A stretch of 37,843 bases of DNA from DATKZH01 sp964475955 (lineage in GTDB: Bacteria > Planctomycetota > Planctomycetia > Pirellulales > Thermoguttaceae): positions 1-37,843 of the forward strand of contig CAYYZY010000065.1 in assembly GCA_964475955.1 (NCBI GenBank). The letters run 5' to 3'. The position numbers were made by a program, and so were the translations under genes. The notes beneath the pieces were generated by a model, which was not told where the DNA came from, did no database searches, and saw only the letters and a list, made by a program, of their open reading frames with translations. Shown in pieces: positions 26,539-37,558 of the stretch (within the stretch, counting starts at the first letter, position 1; each line of letters begins with the position of its first letter).

Positions 26539-28125
26539 TCACCCCAACCGCCGATCCAGGAATTCCGCCAGCGCCCGGCTGCGGTGGGGCTCTTGGAGCT
26601 TGCGGATGGCCCGGGCTTCGATCTGGCGGATCCGCTCGCGGGTGAGCTTGAAGATCGCCCCGACCTCTTCGAGCGTATGACTGTATCCGTCGCCCAGGCC
26701 GCAGCGGAGCTTGACGATTTCCCGTTCGCGGTAGCTAAGGGTCTGGAGCACGCGTTCGATTTGCCGCCGCAGCATGTTGCGCGTCGCGCCGGCCACGGGG
26801 CTTTCGGCGCCGTCGGGCAGGAGGTCGCCGAAACGGGTACGCTCGCCGCAGGCCGTCGGTTGGTCGAGACTGGCCGGGCGGCTGCTGATCCCCAGCAGCC
26901 AGTGCGCTTCCTCCGCCGCCGTACCGCTCTGCTCGGCGGTCTCTTCGATCCTGGCCTTTCGGCCCGTCTGTTGCGCGATTTCCGACGAGGCGTCGCGAAC
27001 GCGGCAGATTGTCTCCACCATGTGGACCGGGATCCGGACGGTTCGGCCGTGGTCCTGGAGCGCCCGGGTGATGGCCTGTCGGACCCACCAACTCGCGTAG
27101 GTGCAGAACTTGAATCCGCGACGGTGCTCGAACTTGTCGACGGCGCGCATCAGCCCCACGTTGCCTTCCTGGATCAGGTCGGCGAAGCTCAGTCCCCGGT
27201 TGCGGTAGTTCTTGGCGATGGAGATGACCAGTCGCAGGTGGCCCTCCGAGAGAGCCCTTTTCGCATCCCCATGCGCGGCCCGGGCCTTCTTGAGCTTGCG
27301 CACCGCCGCACGGAGGCTGGTCGGCGTCTCCTGCGTCGCCCGCACGATCTTGCGCAGTTCGGCGCGCCAAGGCCGGCGTTCGGCGGCGCTCCCGCCGACG
27401 CTGCGGTGCGCCAGGATGCGGGCCTTGAGGCCGTCGGCCCGCCGGCTCATCGCCTCGAGCTTGCCGATCGCACCTTCGAAGAGGTCGCTCCTCAGTCCCA
27501 GTTCCTCCACCAGGCGCGCAGCCCGGCGGCGCGACCGTTGCAGCCGGCGCCACGACCGTCGCCGCATTTCCAAGCGGAGCGACGGCGAGGCCGCCTGGCG
27601 GTAGTCGGCCCGGTTCCTCTCCAACAGGGCTTCAAGCGTGCGCAGGTTGTTGGGAAGACGCCCCCGGATCTGTGCTTCGCTCAACTCGTAAACGGGCGAA
27701 ACGTGCACGGTCCGGTCCATGCGCACGTCGCCCGCCTCGAGCCGCCGCAGCAGGGCGACCGCGCGCCGCATCACGTAGTCGCACCCGAAGAGCCGGCGGC
27801 GAAACTCCCGGCGGGTGGCTTCGATGCGTCGGGCCAAAGCAACTTCCCGCTCCCGCGTCATCATGGGAATCTCGCCCATCTGACGCAGATAGGCATGCAC
27901 CTCGTCGTTCGGCGGGCCCTCCGCACGGCGCGCCGGCTTGGGCGGGTTCCGCTTCTCCGCACGCGGCTTGCGCTTCTCCGCCGCCGGGCGTTTCGCCGGC
28001 GATTCCGAATGCGAGGCCGCGCCGGGGTTCGCCGCCGCGACGATCGGCTTGTCGCCCATTGCCAGCGGACCGCAGGCGACCGGCTCGGGCGGCAGAGCGT
28101 GCTGGGGATGAATTGAAGTACTCAT
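26539..28125 (-). CDS. RNA polymerase sigma-70 family factor (group 1/2-like)
   Basis: A 528-residue sigma factor. A Pro/Ala/Lys-rich N-terminus precedes region 1.2 (VHAYLRQMGEIPMMTREREV). A long non-conserved helical insertion (about 150-310) follows, then region 2 (LRLVISIAKNYRNRG, FADLIQEGNVGLMRAVDKFE, YASWWVRQAITRAL, the -10 recognition part), region 3 (RIPVHMVETI) and region 4 (LSYREREIVKLRCGLG, TLEEVGAIFKLTRERIRQIEARA). Its size and complete regions resemble RpoD or a large group 2 factor as multiplied in planctomycetes; I cannot tell whether it is the housekeeping sigma. The ATG at 28125 follows AGGA. It lies 10 bases after csrA and ends convergent with the cyclophilin gene. Confidence 0.9.
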   Translation of the reverse strand: MSTSIHPQHALPPEPVACGPLAMGDKPIVAAANPGAASHSESPAKRPAAEKRKPRAEKRNPPKPARRAEGPPNDEVHAYLRQMGEIPMMTREREVALARRIEATRREFRRRLFGCDYVMRRAVALLRRLEAGDVRMDRTVHVSPVYELSEAQIRGRLPNNLRTLEALLERNRADYRQAASPSLRLEMRRRSWRRLQRSRRRAARLVEELGLRSDLFEGAIGKLEAMSRRADGLKARILAHRSVGGSAAERRPWRAELRKIVRATQETPTSLRAAVRKLKKARAAHGDAKRALSEGHLRLVISIAKNYRNRGLSFADLIQEGNVGLMRAVDKFEHRRGFKFCTYASWWVRQAITRALQDHGRTVRIPVHMVETICRVRDASSEIAQQTGRKARIEETAEQSGTAAEEAHWLLGISSRPASLDQPTACGERTRFGDLLPDGAESPVAGATRNMLRRQIERVLQTLSYREREIVKLRCGLGDGYSHTLEEVGAIFKLTRERIRQIEARAIRKLQEPHRSRALAEFLDRRLG

Positions 28126-28135
28126 GGCACAAATC

Positions 28136-28321
28136 CTACGAGTAAGGGCCAATCGGCGAGATCGCCTCGTCCTCCGGCCGCGGCTTCGCGCGAAGCACCG
28201 GCACCTCCGCGGGCGCGACGATGCCCAGCATCACACGGCCGCCGGCAATTCGATGGACCACGAGGCGGACATCTTCGCCGATCATAATGGCCTCGCCCGG
28301 CTTTCGGCTGAGAACGAGCAT
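28136..28321 (-). CDS. csrA: Carbon storage regulator CsrA
   Basis: A 61-residue RNA-binding protein: MLVLSRKPGEAIMIGEDVRLVVHRIAGGRVMLGI (shortened core MLVLSRKPGEAIMIG), APAEVPVLRAKP. The first strand and the VxR/LxR residues that contact GGA motifs are kept. CsrA represses or stabilises mRNAs by binding GGA in leaders. The Shine-Dalgarno is GGAGGG, 8 bases from the ATG. It is followed after 10 bases by the sigma factor, so both are probably co-transcribed and CsrA could control that mRNA. Confidence 0.95.
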   Translation of the reverse strand: MLVLSRKPGEAIMIGEDVRLVVHRIAGGRVMLGIVAPAEVPVLRAKPRPEDEAISPIGPYS

Positions 28322-28423
28322 GGCAAGAACCCTCCGTCATCGTTGTCGGCGATCTGTCGTCGCGCGATAGTCCAGATGCACATCTCGTGCCAGCAGCGAG
28401 GCTCGATGCGCCGTCCGCGGCGC

Positions 28424-28579
28424 ATGCCCCCCACAAGCACCACGTTTCGCGCTTTTTGGTGGCTGCTCGAGAACGGTCCGGGGGTTTCAGCGAAACTGGG
28501 AAGCCGTTCGCGACGGTCGCTGGGCCGAAGAACGGACGTAGAATGCCGCCGTATTGGGCTGAAGAATGCCCCCCACAAG
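28424..28579 (+). repeat. 14-nt direct repeat pair
   Basis: ATGCCCCCCACAAG occurs identically at 28424-28437 and 28566-28579, start to start 142 bases. The context does not extend the match. Role unknown. Confidence 0.5.
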
Positions 28580-28727
28580 AGGCGCGATGTCGCAAAATGC
28601 GGCCACTTCAAGGCCGCCCCCCGGACGAGTGGAAAACACCTCGAATCCAGCCGCCCTGAATTCTGTGACAAGCGGGATCCGCGCCGTCCCGCTTCGCTTG
28701 GTTGCGTTTTTGGTAGGCCACCGAAGT

Positions 28728-28756
28728 TTGGCTCTCGACTGCGGGCCGACTACAAT
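28728..28756 (+). promoter_or_regulatory. Sigma-70-like promoter for the FAD oxidoreductase gene
   Basis: TTGGCT (28728-28733), a 17-nt spacer, TACAAT (28751-28756), 92 bases before the ATG at 28849. Confidence 0.55.
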
Positions 28757-28848
28757 GCCGGCAATCCTGCCGCCGGCATGGACCGTTTCCGCAAGACGGC
28801 ACCCGCCCGAACACGCTCCGCCCCCAACGTTTCCCGAGGCACGAATCC

Positions 28849-30939
<2,091 letters not shown>

Positions 30940-31179
30940 CCGCTGCTCGAAATCCTCGTCCACATCTCGCCTTGCAGGAATCCGACGGCATCGATTTTGG
31001 CGCGAACATGGCGACGACGAACTGTGTCTGGAGCCTGTTGGGCCGAAGCGCACCGCGTTGAGTTGAGCTACCGCCTCGGCGTCAACTCCATTCGCCTACG
31101 ACATCTTCGCGCCTCCGCGCCTTTACGAGCCCCCCTTTTCGAATCCCCCATTGACCACGCCGCCCCATTGGAGCCCTCC

Positions 31180-32058
31180 ATGACGGAACAGCCCAATCCC
31201 CTCCATCGCCCCGGTTTCCCCCGCGCAAACGCTTACGATCCCGACTGGGTGATGGACTGCCAGATGGGGCCCAACGCCCTGTGGCTCGTCGAGTGGCTTA
31301 CCGAACGCATGGACCTGAAGCCGGGCATGCGCGTGCTCGACCTGGGCTGCGGCAAGGCCATGACCAGCGTCTTCCTCGCCCGGGAGTTCGGCGTGCAGGT
31401 CTGGGCGGCCGACCTCTGGGTGTCGCCCGACGACAACTGGGAGCGCGTTCGCGCAGCGGGCGTGGCCGATCGCGTCTTCCCCATCCAGGCCGAGGCCCAC
31501 GCCCTGCCGCTGGCCAAGGAGTTCTTCGACGCCGTGGTCAGCATCGACGCCTACCACTACTTCGGCACCGACGAGCTCTACCTCGCCTACCTCACGCGGT
31601 TCCTGCGGCCGCAAGGGCAGCTCGGCGTCGTCGTGGCCGGGCTGATGCAGCCGATCGAAGGCGGCGTGCCGGAGCATCTGACGCAACCGCAGGCCAACGG
31701 CGAGACGTTCTGGAACGACGAGTGCATCTGCTTCCTCACGGCCGACCGCTGGCGGGCGTTGTGGGAGCGGTCGAACCGCGTCGACGTGACCGTCGCCGAC
31801 GCCCTTCCCGACGGCTGGAAGCTGTGGCGCGACTTCGAGGACGTCGTCGAACGTGCCGGCAAGGCCCACTTCCCTTCCGCCGCCGAAACGCTCGACCGCG
31901 ACGCCGGCCGCTACCTCGGCCTCATCCGCCTCGTCGCCACGCGCCGCCAAGAGGGAAGCGCGGTGAACCTGTACGAGCCCTCGCTCTTGTCGCGCTTCGA
32001 GGCCGGCGAGCAGGCGCTGGCGGCAGGCACCCAGTCGGGCGATTCCTCCGCCGAATGA
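31180..32058 (+). CDS. Class I SAM-dependent methyltransferase
   Basis: A 292-residue cytosolic protein. SAM motif I is MRVLDLGCGKAMTSVFLA, the acidic residue after strand 2 is VWAADLW, and later motifs are AEAHALPLAKEFFDAVVSID and LRPQGQLGVVVAGL. The fold is of the UbiE/Methyltransf_11 kind; the substrate cannot be read from the sequence. The N-terminus (NPLHRPGFPRANAYDPDWV) resembles small-molecule methyltransferases. The ATG at 31180 follows GGAG; the longer frame from 30997 is rejected. It is 240 bases downstream of the FAD gene and ends 16 bases from the convergent M50 gene. Confidence 0.85.
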   Translation: MTEQPNPLHRPGFPRANAYDPDWVMDCQMGPNALWLVEWLTERMDLKPGMRVLDLGCGKAMTSVFLAREFGVQVWAADLWVSPDDNWERVRAAGVADRVFPIQAEAHALPLAKEFFDAVVSIDAYHYFGTDELYLAYLTRFLRPQGQLGVVVAGLMQPIEGGVPEHLTQPQANGETFWNDECICFLTADRWRALWERSNRVDVTVADALPDGWKLWRDFEDVVERAGKAHFPSAAETLDRDAGRYLGLIRLVATRRQEGSAVNLYEPSLLSRFEAGEQALAAGTQSGDSSAE

Positions 32059-32074
32059 AGCGGCCGGGTACCGC

Positions 32075-34315
32075 CTACAGCTTGAAGTTGAACGTGCTGA
32101 TCACCAGGCGCCAGACGCGTTGGCCGAGTGTTTGTGGGCGGACGTGGACCTTGGCCGTGCCGCGCAGGCCGATGCGCAACAGGCCGTGCGCGTTGGCAAG
32201 CGGCACGCTGGCCTGGTACGAAGTGCTCATCGGCCGTTCGACGCCCGACTCGGGGTCGGTCTCCGTCGACAGCTCGCCGCCCGACTTCGCCGAAAGCCGC
32301 TTGGGGCTGACCTCCATCTCTTCCTCGGAGATCTTGTCGATGGTGCCCAGGAAGGTGTCGTGGGGCAACTCGTCGAGCTTGATTTCCACGTCCTGGCCGG
32401 GCAGCACGAAGTCGATGTCGGCCTGGTCGATCACCAGCAGGGCCTCCATCTTCTCCGGGTTGCCGACTAGGCAGAAACGGCTCCCCGCCTCGAGGAAGCA
32501 CCCCCGGTTGTAGTCCTTCATCGGGGTGCCCGACCACTTCACCAGCCGGCCCGACGGGGCTTCCCGCTTCTCGACCCAGGGGGGCGGAAGGATCACGCCG
32601 TCGCGGGGAGCGCGCAGCACGAGCCGCTCGCGATCACCCCGCTTCTCCTCCAACTGTTTCTCGACCGCGCGCAGAAACTCCCGGGTCTCCGGGATTTCGG
32701 CGCTGGCCCGTTCGTCCTCGTGCTCGAGCCGCTCGAGATTGCGCACCTCCTGCTCGTACTGGTCTCGTTGGCCCTCCAGCCGGCGGATCTCCAGATCGAG
32801 CTGGAAGCTGGAGATCCGGGCGACGGGCTCGCCCCTGCGCACCGGATCGCCCGGCTTCTTGAGCACTTCTTTCAGTTGGCCGGGCACTTCGACCCAGATG
32901 GTTTTGGCGTCGAGCGCGCGGGTCTCCAAGGGGGCGAGCACGCTGTAGGGCAGCGGCACGAAGAGGAAGAACGCGACGATCGCCGCCAGGCCGGCCAACG
33001 TGGCGAACATGCGGAGTTTTTTCACTTTGTGCCATCTCCCGGGCACGTAGAAGAACTTGCCCAGCTTGTAGAGCGGTTGGAACAGAAGCCCATAGATCGC
33101 CATGGCGGCGATCGCCTGGCCGAGGACCTTCAGGCCGTAGGGCTCGAACACCTTGTAGAGGAACATCAGGATCGAGGCCAGGATGAACCAGCGGTACATC
33201 ACGGCCGCGACCGTGTACATGGCGAAGAAGGCCTGGTTCCGCTGGGGGAGGAAGGGGTCGTCGGGCGGTTCGATTCCGAGGAACCACTCGCCCATCTTGC
33301 GGCTGAGGATCGAAGTGGCCTTCTGGCGGAGGTTGGGGATCTCGACCAGGTCGCTGAGGATGTAGTAGCCGTCGTACCGCAACAGCGGGTTGGCGTTGAA
33401 CAGGATCGTGCTCACCGACGAGACGAACATCACGTTCAGGCAGAGGTAGTGGAGCAACCCCGGCTCGGTGAACCACCAGATGAACGTGCAAATCGCCGCA
33501 AGCGTCACCTCGACGAAAATGCCCGCGGCGCCGATCATCGCTCGCTGCCACTTGCTGGGCAGCATCCACGAGTCCGACACGTTGCAGTACATGCAGGGCG
33601 TAAGCACGAGGATCATGATCCCGATCTCGTGACACTCCCCGCCGAAGTGCTTGCACGTCAGCCCGTGGCTCAGCTCGTGCAGCACCTTGGTCACCCCGAG
33701 CGTGATCGCCAGCAGCACGGCGTTGGTCGGGCTGAAGAACTGGTAGAAGCCGGGCAGCTTGGAGCGGAACACGTCGAACTCGACGAGCACCAGCCCCAGG
33801 GCCGACGCCCCCAAAAGGATGTACAGCGCGAACATCACCGGGTGGAAGAGCAGCCGCACCTTCGGGTAGAGCCAGTTGAGGAACCGCTCGGGATCGACGC
33901 CTTTGAAGCGGATGCACAGGATGTTGGTCATTGCGGCGAGGATTTCCTGCCGCCGCCGCTCGTCGCGCCGCTTGCGGAGTTCGCGTCCCTGGCCCGGCAC
34001 CCCCACGACGATCAGCCCGCTGCGGTGCAACTGGCCGAGGAACTGCTGGAGTTCTTCGAGGGTGATCTTCTGGGGCGGGAACTCGGCCTCGAAGCGGTCC
34101 TTGATCTCGTCGAGGCTCGTCTGGCCGTCGAGCATCTCGAGGATGGCGTATTCCTCGTCCTGGAACCGGAAGTAGTTCAGCCCCACCGGGTCCTTGACGA
34201 TCCAGTAGCTGCGCCCCAGGTACCGCTGCCGCTTCGCGGAGAGGTCGTTCCGCTTGCGCAGCGGCATCGCCCGCGCGGAGCTGGAAACCAGGCTGTCGCT
34301 GAGGGTAACGCCCAT
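32075..34315 (-). CDS. PqqD-like/M50 zinc protease/HlyD-like fusion membrane protein
   Basis: A 746-residue protein with three parts. Residues about 25-110 resemble a PqqD winged helix (YWIVKDPVGLNYFRFQDEEY, EELQQFLGQLHRSGLI). Residues about 155-470 are polytopic membrane with the site-2 protease signatures VLHELSHGLTCKHFGGE (zinc HExxH, H213/E214/H217) and NANPLLRYDGYY (D315); a PCMYCNVSD loop lies between. The last third is a membrane-fusion (HlyD-like) arm: KTIWVEVPGQLKEVL, a coiled coil (RRLEGQRDQYEQEVRNLERL) and the returning half (LVLRAPRDGVILPP, DFVLPGQDVEIKLDELP). Related fused M50-HlyD proteins of the YydH/COG1994 kind accompany peptide export or modification in other bacteria. It starts 7 bases after the HlyD gene; a second Met at residue 17 is possible. 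Confidence 0.85.
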   Translation of the reverse strand: MGVTLSDSLVSSSARAMPLRKRNDLSAKRQRYLGRSYWIVKDPVGLNYFRFQDEEYAILEMLDGQTSLDEIKDRFEAEFPPQKITLEELQQFLGQLHRSGLIVVGVPGQGRELRKRRDERRRQEILAAMTNILCIRFKGVDPERFLNWLYPKVRLLFHPVMFALYILLGASALGLVLVEFDVFRSKLPGFYQFFSPTNAVLLAITLGVTKVLHELSHGLTCKHFGGECHEIGIMILVLTPCMYCNVSDSWMLPSKWQRAMIGAAGIFVEVTLAAICTFIWWFTEPGLLHYLCLNVMFVSSVSTILFNANPLLRYDGYYILSDLVEIPNLRQKATSILSRKMGEWFLGIEPPDDPFLPQRNQAFFAMYTVAAVMYRWFILASILMFLYKVFEPYGLKVLGQAIAAMAIYGLLFQPLYKLGKFFYVPGRWHKVKKLRMFATLAGLAAIVAFFLFVPLPYSVLAPLETRALDAKTIWVEVPGQLKEVLKKPGDPVRRGEPVARISSFQLDLEIRRLEGQRDQYEQEVRNLERLEHEDERASAEIPETREFLRAVEKQLEEKRGDRERLVLRAPRDGVILPPPWVEKREAPSGRLVKWSGTPMKDYNRGCFLEAGSRFCLVGNPEKMEALLVIDQADIDFVLPGQDVEIKLDELPHDTFLGTIDKISEEEMEVSPKRLSAKSGGELSTETDPESGVERPMSTSYQASVPLANAHGLLRIGLRGTAKVHVRPQTLGQRVWRLVISTFNFKL

Positions 34316-34322
34316 GGCACGA

Positions 34323-35387
34323 TTATTCGGAGGACCTCACGGCCGAGGCGGTCTGACGGCGCCGCGGGGCGTCGGCCAGGTCGATCGTCATTTCGGCGTC
34401 CATGCCCGGCAGCAGGAGCCAGTAGCCGTCCTGCGGCTGGGAGGAATCGCGGGGGACCCAGATATTGTCGACCTCCGCCCAGACCGCGTATTTCCCGTCG
34501 CCGACGATTTCGGGGCTGACGAACACGATTTCGCCTTCGATCGGTTCCTGCAACGCGCCGGTGTCGACGGCGGCCGACTGCTGGGAGTCTTCCAGCCGGA
34601 CCGTCACCCGCTGGCCGATTCGGATCCGCGAGGGGGCCACGTCGCGCCCGAACACGTACCCCTCGACGCGGAGCCGGTTCATGCGGACGATTCGCAGCAC
34701 CGCGTCGCCGGGCTGTACCCATTCGTCTTCCTGCACGTACCGGTTGACGATCATGCCGTCGAAGGGGGCGAGGATCCGGCGTCGCTCGATCTGAAGCGCG
34801 GCGATCTGGTCGTCGGCCTCACGCACCCGGACCGACACCCGGTCGATCTCCAGGTCGTTGTTCGACTGCGTGATGGAGAGCTCGGCCTGCTTCAGGGCCA
34901 GCTTGAGCCGCGTGAGTTCCATGGCGGGCACGGCGCCGGAGTGCCGGCGGTTCGCCGCCTTGGCCTGTTCCAGTTCCGCCCCGGCGACCTCGGCGGCGGC
35001 GACGGCGTAGTCCACCCGTACCGTGTTCTTCGCCTGCAACTGGCCGACCTCGAGCTTGGCCTCGGCGGCAGCCTTCTGCCGCCGCTCCATCTCATCGTCG
35101 ATTTGCGCGAGCACCTGCCCTTCGGCCACCTGCACGCCTTCGCGCACCGCGAGGTACTTGGGGTTGCCGTCGGCGTCGAGCACCGGGTTTCCCTCGGCGT
35201 CGGTCAGGGGGGTCCCCAGCTTCTTGAGCACGCCCGCCTCCTGGGTCGGCAGCGCGACGTCGTCGATCAACGTAATCAGGCAGTCGGGCACGACTTCGTG
35301 CGACGGGCTCGAACTGCCCCCGCCCGGGGCCGGCGCGGGCCCGGCCAACAGGAACGCCGCGCTCAATGTGATCAGGGTCGCTTGCAT
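34323..35387 (-). CDS. Periplasmic HlyD-family adaptor protein
   Basis: A 354-residue secreted adaptor. The signal peptide is MQATLITLSAAFLLAGPAPA. The barrel-sandwich hybrid is interrupted by an extended segment (LTDAEGNPVLDADGNPKYLAV), then REGVQVAEGQVLAQIDD. A long helical hairpin (about 90-215, rich in Ala/Glu/Gln) and the return RRRILAPFDGMIVNRYVQEDEWVQPGDAVL follow, then a beta barrel (GYVFGRDVAPSRIRIGQRVTVRL). Such proteins bridge inner-membrane transporters to outer channels. There is no inner transporter or outer-membrane channel gene in the window. It lies between the GAF-HlyD and M50-HlyD genes, all on one strand. Confidence 0.85.
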   Translation of the reverse strand: MQATLITLSAAFLLAGPAPAPGGGSSSPSHEVVPDCLITLIDDVALPTQEAGVLKKLGTPLTDAEGNPVLDADGNPKYLAVREGVQVAEGQVLAQIDDEMERRQKAAAEAKLEVGQLQAKNTVRVDYAVAAAEVAGAELEQAKAANRRHSGAVPAMELTRLKLALKQAELSITQSNNDLEIDRVSVRVREADDQIAALQIERRRILAPFDGMIVNRYVQEDEWVQPGDAVLRIVRMNRLRVEGYVFGRDVAPSRIRIGQRVTVRLEDSQQSAAVDTGALQEPIEGEIVFVSPEIVGDGKYAVWAEVDNIWVPRDSSQPQDGYWLLLPGMDAEMTIDLADAPRRRQTASAVRSSE

Positions 35388-35479
35388 GATCGTCCATTCC
35401 CTCGCATAAGCCGGATCAGGACCGGCGAAACAGAATTCTCAGTACTCTCTCAATGCTCCGAAGCGCACCCGCGTTCGCA

Positions 35480-37558
35480 TCAGAACCAGCGGAACAGGAT
35501 CTTGGAGTGGATGAACGCGATCAGGTCGTGAAACAGCACGTAGCCGAGCGCTCGTTCGCCGCACTTGACCTTAGCGGTGACCGTGGCGCGCGGCCGCAGC
35601 TCCAACGTGCCCTCCTCGCCCCGCAATTCCTCTTGGACCTCCTCGCTGATCTCCACCTTGATCGGCACGATGTTGCCCTCTTCGCCGCGGGGCTCGGCCG
35701 CCTCGCCGATCTCCTTCACGGTGCCGGTGTGCGTCGTGTCCGGGTCGGTCGCCAGGATGAACTCGGCCTCCAGCTTGCGCCCCTCCTTTTCCAGCTTCTT
35801 CTGGTGCCGGACGATGTGCCCCATGCGCTTGTCGGGCATGAGGATCTCCAGCTCCCACGGGCCCTTCGGGTCGACCACGCGCACGAGCACGTCGCCCTGT
35901 TTGACGGGGCGGCGCATCAAGAGGTCGTCCACGTCCCAGGTAACCACCTTGCCGGCGGCCGGGCTGCGCACGATGAGCTTGTTCTTCCGCTTCTCGTAGA
36001 GTTCCAACTGGGCGAGCAGGTTGTCGCGCCGCTTGATTTCCACTTCCTTCTCGCCGAGCAAGCGGGTCCGGCTCGATTCGTCGCGCCGGCGGTCGAGTCG
36101 GGCAAGCTGCTGGTCGAGCGACCGGATCCGCTTGAAGGTCGCGTCGAGCTCTCCCTGCGTCCGCTTGATCTCCACCTCCAGCTCGGTGTTCTCGAGCCGA
36201 AACAACTCCTGGCCCTTCTCGACCGGCTTCTTGTGCTCGACCATCACCTCCTCGATCACGCCGTCGATCTCGGCGAACACCTCGCGCTGCTCGACCGGCT
36301 CCAAGGTGCCCTTCGCCTGCATCTTGAATCCCCACGGGAAGAACGCGAAAAACCCCAACAGGACGAGGATCACGATCGTGACGCTCACGGTCTTGGGAAG
36401 CGTACGCGCCTTGACGAGCCATCGCGACTTGCCGATGGTTCGCCACACGGGCATCAGGAACAGGCTGTTGTGCTCCAAAGCGTTACCCAGCGCGGTCGAG
36501 CTGTGGTCGCAGACCACCTCGACGCGCTGGACCATCTTCTGCGGCAGCCGGGAGTCCTCGATCTGCTCGACGATCAGGGCCCCGAACGGCGGCTCGTGAT
36601 CGGGACGATCGTCGGGGTCCTCTTCCGCCTGGCCGACCGGCTCGGGACGCTTCAGCGGCAGCACGGCGACGGTCTTCGAGTGCGACTCGTCGACGTACTC
36701 CTGCATCGCGTCTTCCACCTGCGGCGGGAAGTTGCTCGTGTCGCCGGTGTACCAGACCGGCTCCTCGCTGGCCACGACCACGGTGGCCAGCTTCCCCAGC
36801 AGGCGCACGGTGTTCGAGCGCTTGTCGAACAGGTCCTGGCCGCTGACCGACTCGACGTGGCACCGCCGCCCCCTGCGGATCGCCACGCTCACCCGGTCGC
36901 ACTCGATCAGGCGCCGACCGTCGTTGGCGATCGTGTACGCGGCCTCGCGGGGATCGAGGCTCGTATGGACTCCGCGAACGAAGTCTTCCAGTTGCGTCCA
37001 GAGGACCTGGCGGTCGCTGAAGTGGCGGAGCTGGTGCGTCTTGAAGAACTCGCCGGCCCGGTCGCACATCTCCATCAAGAACCGCAAGTAGCCCTTTTGG
37101 GTCGCGGGCCGGGTGTTGGGCCGCTGGAACACCTCGACCACGCCCACGGTCTCTTCGGCGGCCTTCAACGGGGCCATCACGAGCAGGAACTCGGTCGGGT
37201 TGCCGCCCAGCTCTTCGTCGGCGGCTCCCGAGTGCGGAGGGACGATGCTCCCCTCGCCCGAGGTCAGGATCCTCTGAAGCAGGCGGCCGTGCTGGATTTG
37301 GGCCTCTTCGCTCTCGCGAAGCCCCGTCTGCTGGAGGTTCATCTGGTAACCCAGCGCCAGACGCCCCTGTTGTTCGAGCACCCACATGGCGCCGCCCACG
37401 GCCGCCAGTGCCGAGACCACCCGTGGCATGAACTCCCCGTAAAACTCCTCCGGGGAGATATCCGATTTGGCCAACTGGGAGATCTCGTTGACCAGCATGC
37501 GGATCTGCTGCTTGGTCTGTTCGATCAGTTTCGGGTCGAGGGGGCCTTCGGTGCTCAT
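35480..37558 (-). CDS. Dual-GAF, membrane-anchored HlyD-like protein
   Basis: A 692-residue protein. The cytoplasmic N-terminus has two GAF-like domains (about 40-180 and 200-365; e.g. IECDRVSVAIRRGRRCHVESV, KTVAVLPLKRPEP). One transmembrane helix follows (about 389-408, VSVTIVILVLLGFFAFFPWG). The periplasmic HlyD-like arm comes next: VEQREVFAEIDGVIEEVMVE, a coiled coil (about 455-530), KLIVRSPAAGKVVTWDVDD and a C-terminal beta barrel. GAF domains sense small ligands or redox state, so this chain could link an internal signal to an envelope complex. It is first of the three-gene set. Start choice is uncertain: the ATG at 37558 follows a weak GGAT; 37570 is also possible and the frame is open to 37738. 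Confidence 0.85.
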   Translation of the reverse strand: MSTEGPLDPKLIEQTKQQIRMLVNEISQLAKSDISPEEFYGEFMPRVVSALAAVGGAMWVLEQQGRLALGYQMNLQQTGLRESEEAQIQHGRLLQRILTSGEGSIVPPHSGAADEELGGNPTEFLLVMAPLKAAEETVGVVEVFQRPNTRPATQKGYLRFLMEMCDRAGEFFKTHQLRHFSDRQVLWTQLEDFVRGVHTSLDPREAAYTIANDGRRLIECDRVSVAIRRGRRCHVESVSGQDLFDKRSNTVRLLGKLATVVVASEEPVWYTGDTSNFPPQVEDAMQEYVDESHSKTVAVLPLKRPEPVGQAEEDPDDRPDHEPPFGALIVEQIEDSRLPQKMVQRVEVVCDHSSTALGNALEHNSLFLMPVWRTIGKSRWLVKARTLPKTVSVTIVILVLLGFFAFFPWGFKMQAKGTLEPVEQREVFAEIDGVIEEVMVEHKKPVEKGQELFRLENTELEVEIKRTQGELDATFKRIRSLDQQLARLDRRRDESSRTRLLGEKEVEIKRRDNLLAQLELYEKRKNKLIVRSPAAGKVVTWDVDDLLMRRPVKQGDVLVRVVDPKGPWELEILMPDKRMGHIVRHQKKLEKEGRKLEAEFILATDPDTTHTGTVKEIGEAAEPRGEEGNIVPIKVEISEEVQEELRGEEGTLELRPRATVTAKVKCGERALGYVLFHDLIAFIHSKILFRWF

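Larger units (their letters stand above)
28322..28848. other. Long divergent intergenic region
   Basis: About 527 bases between csrA and the FAD oxidoreductase gene. It contains the promoter at 28728-28756 and a 14-nt direct repeat (ATGCCCCCCACAAG at 28424-28437 and 28566-28579). Frames on both strands have no family resemblance. I see no RNA gene. Confidence 0.5.
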
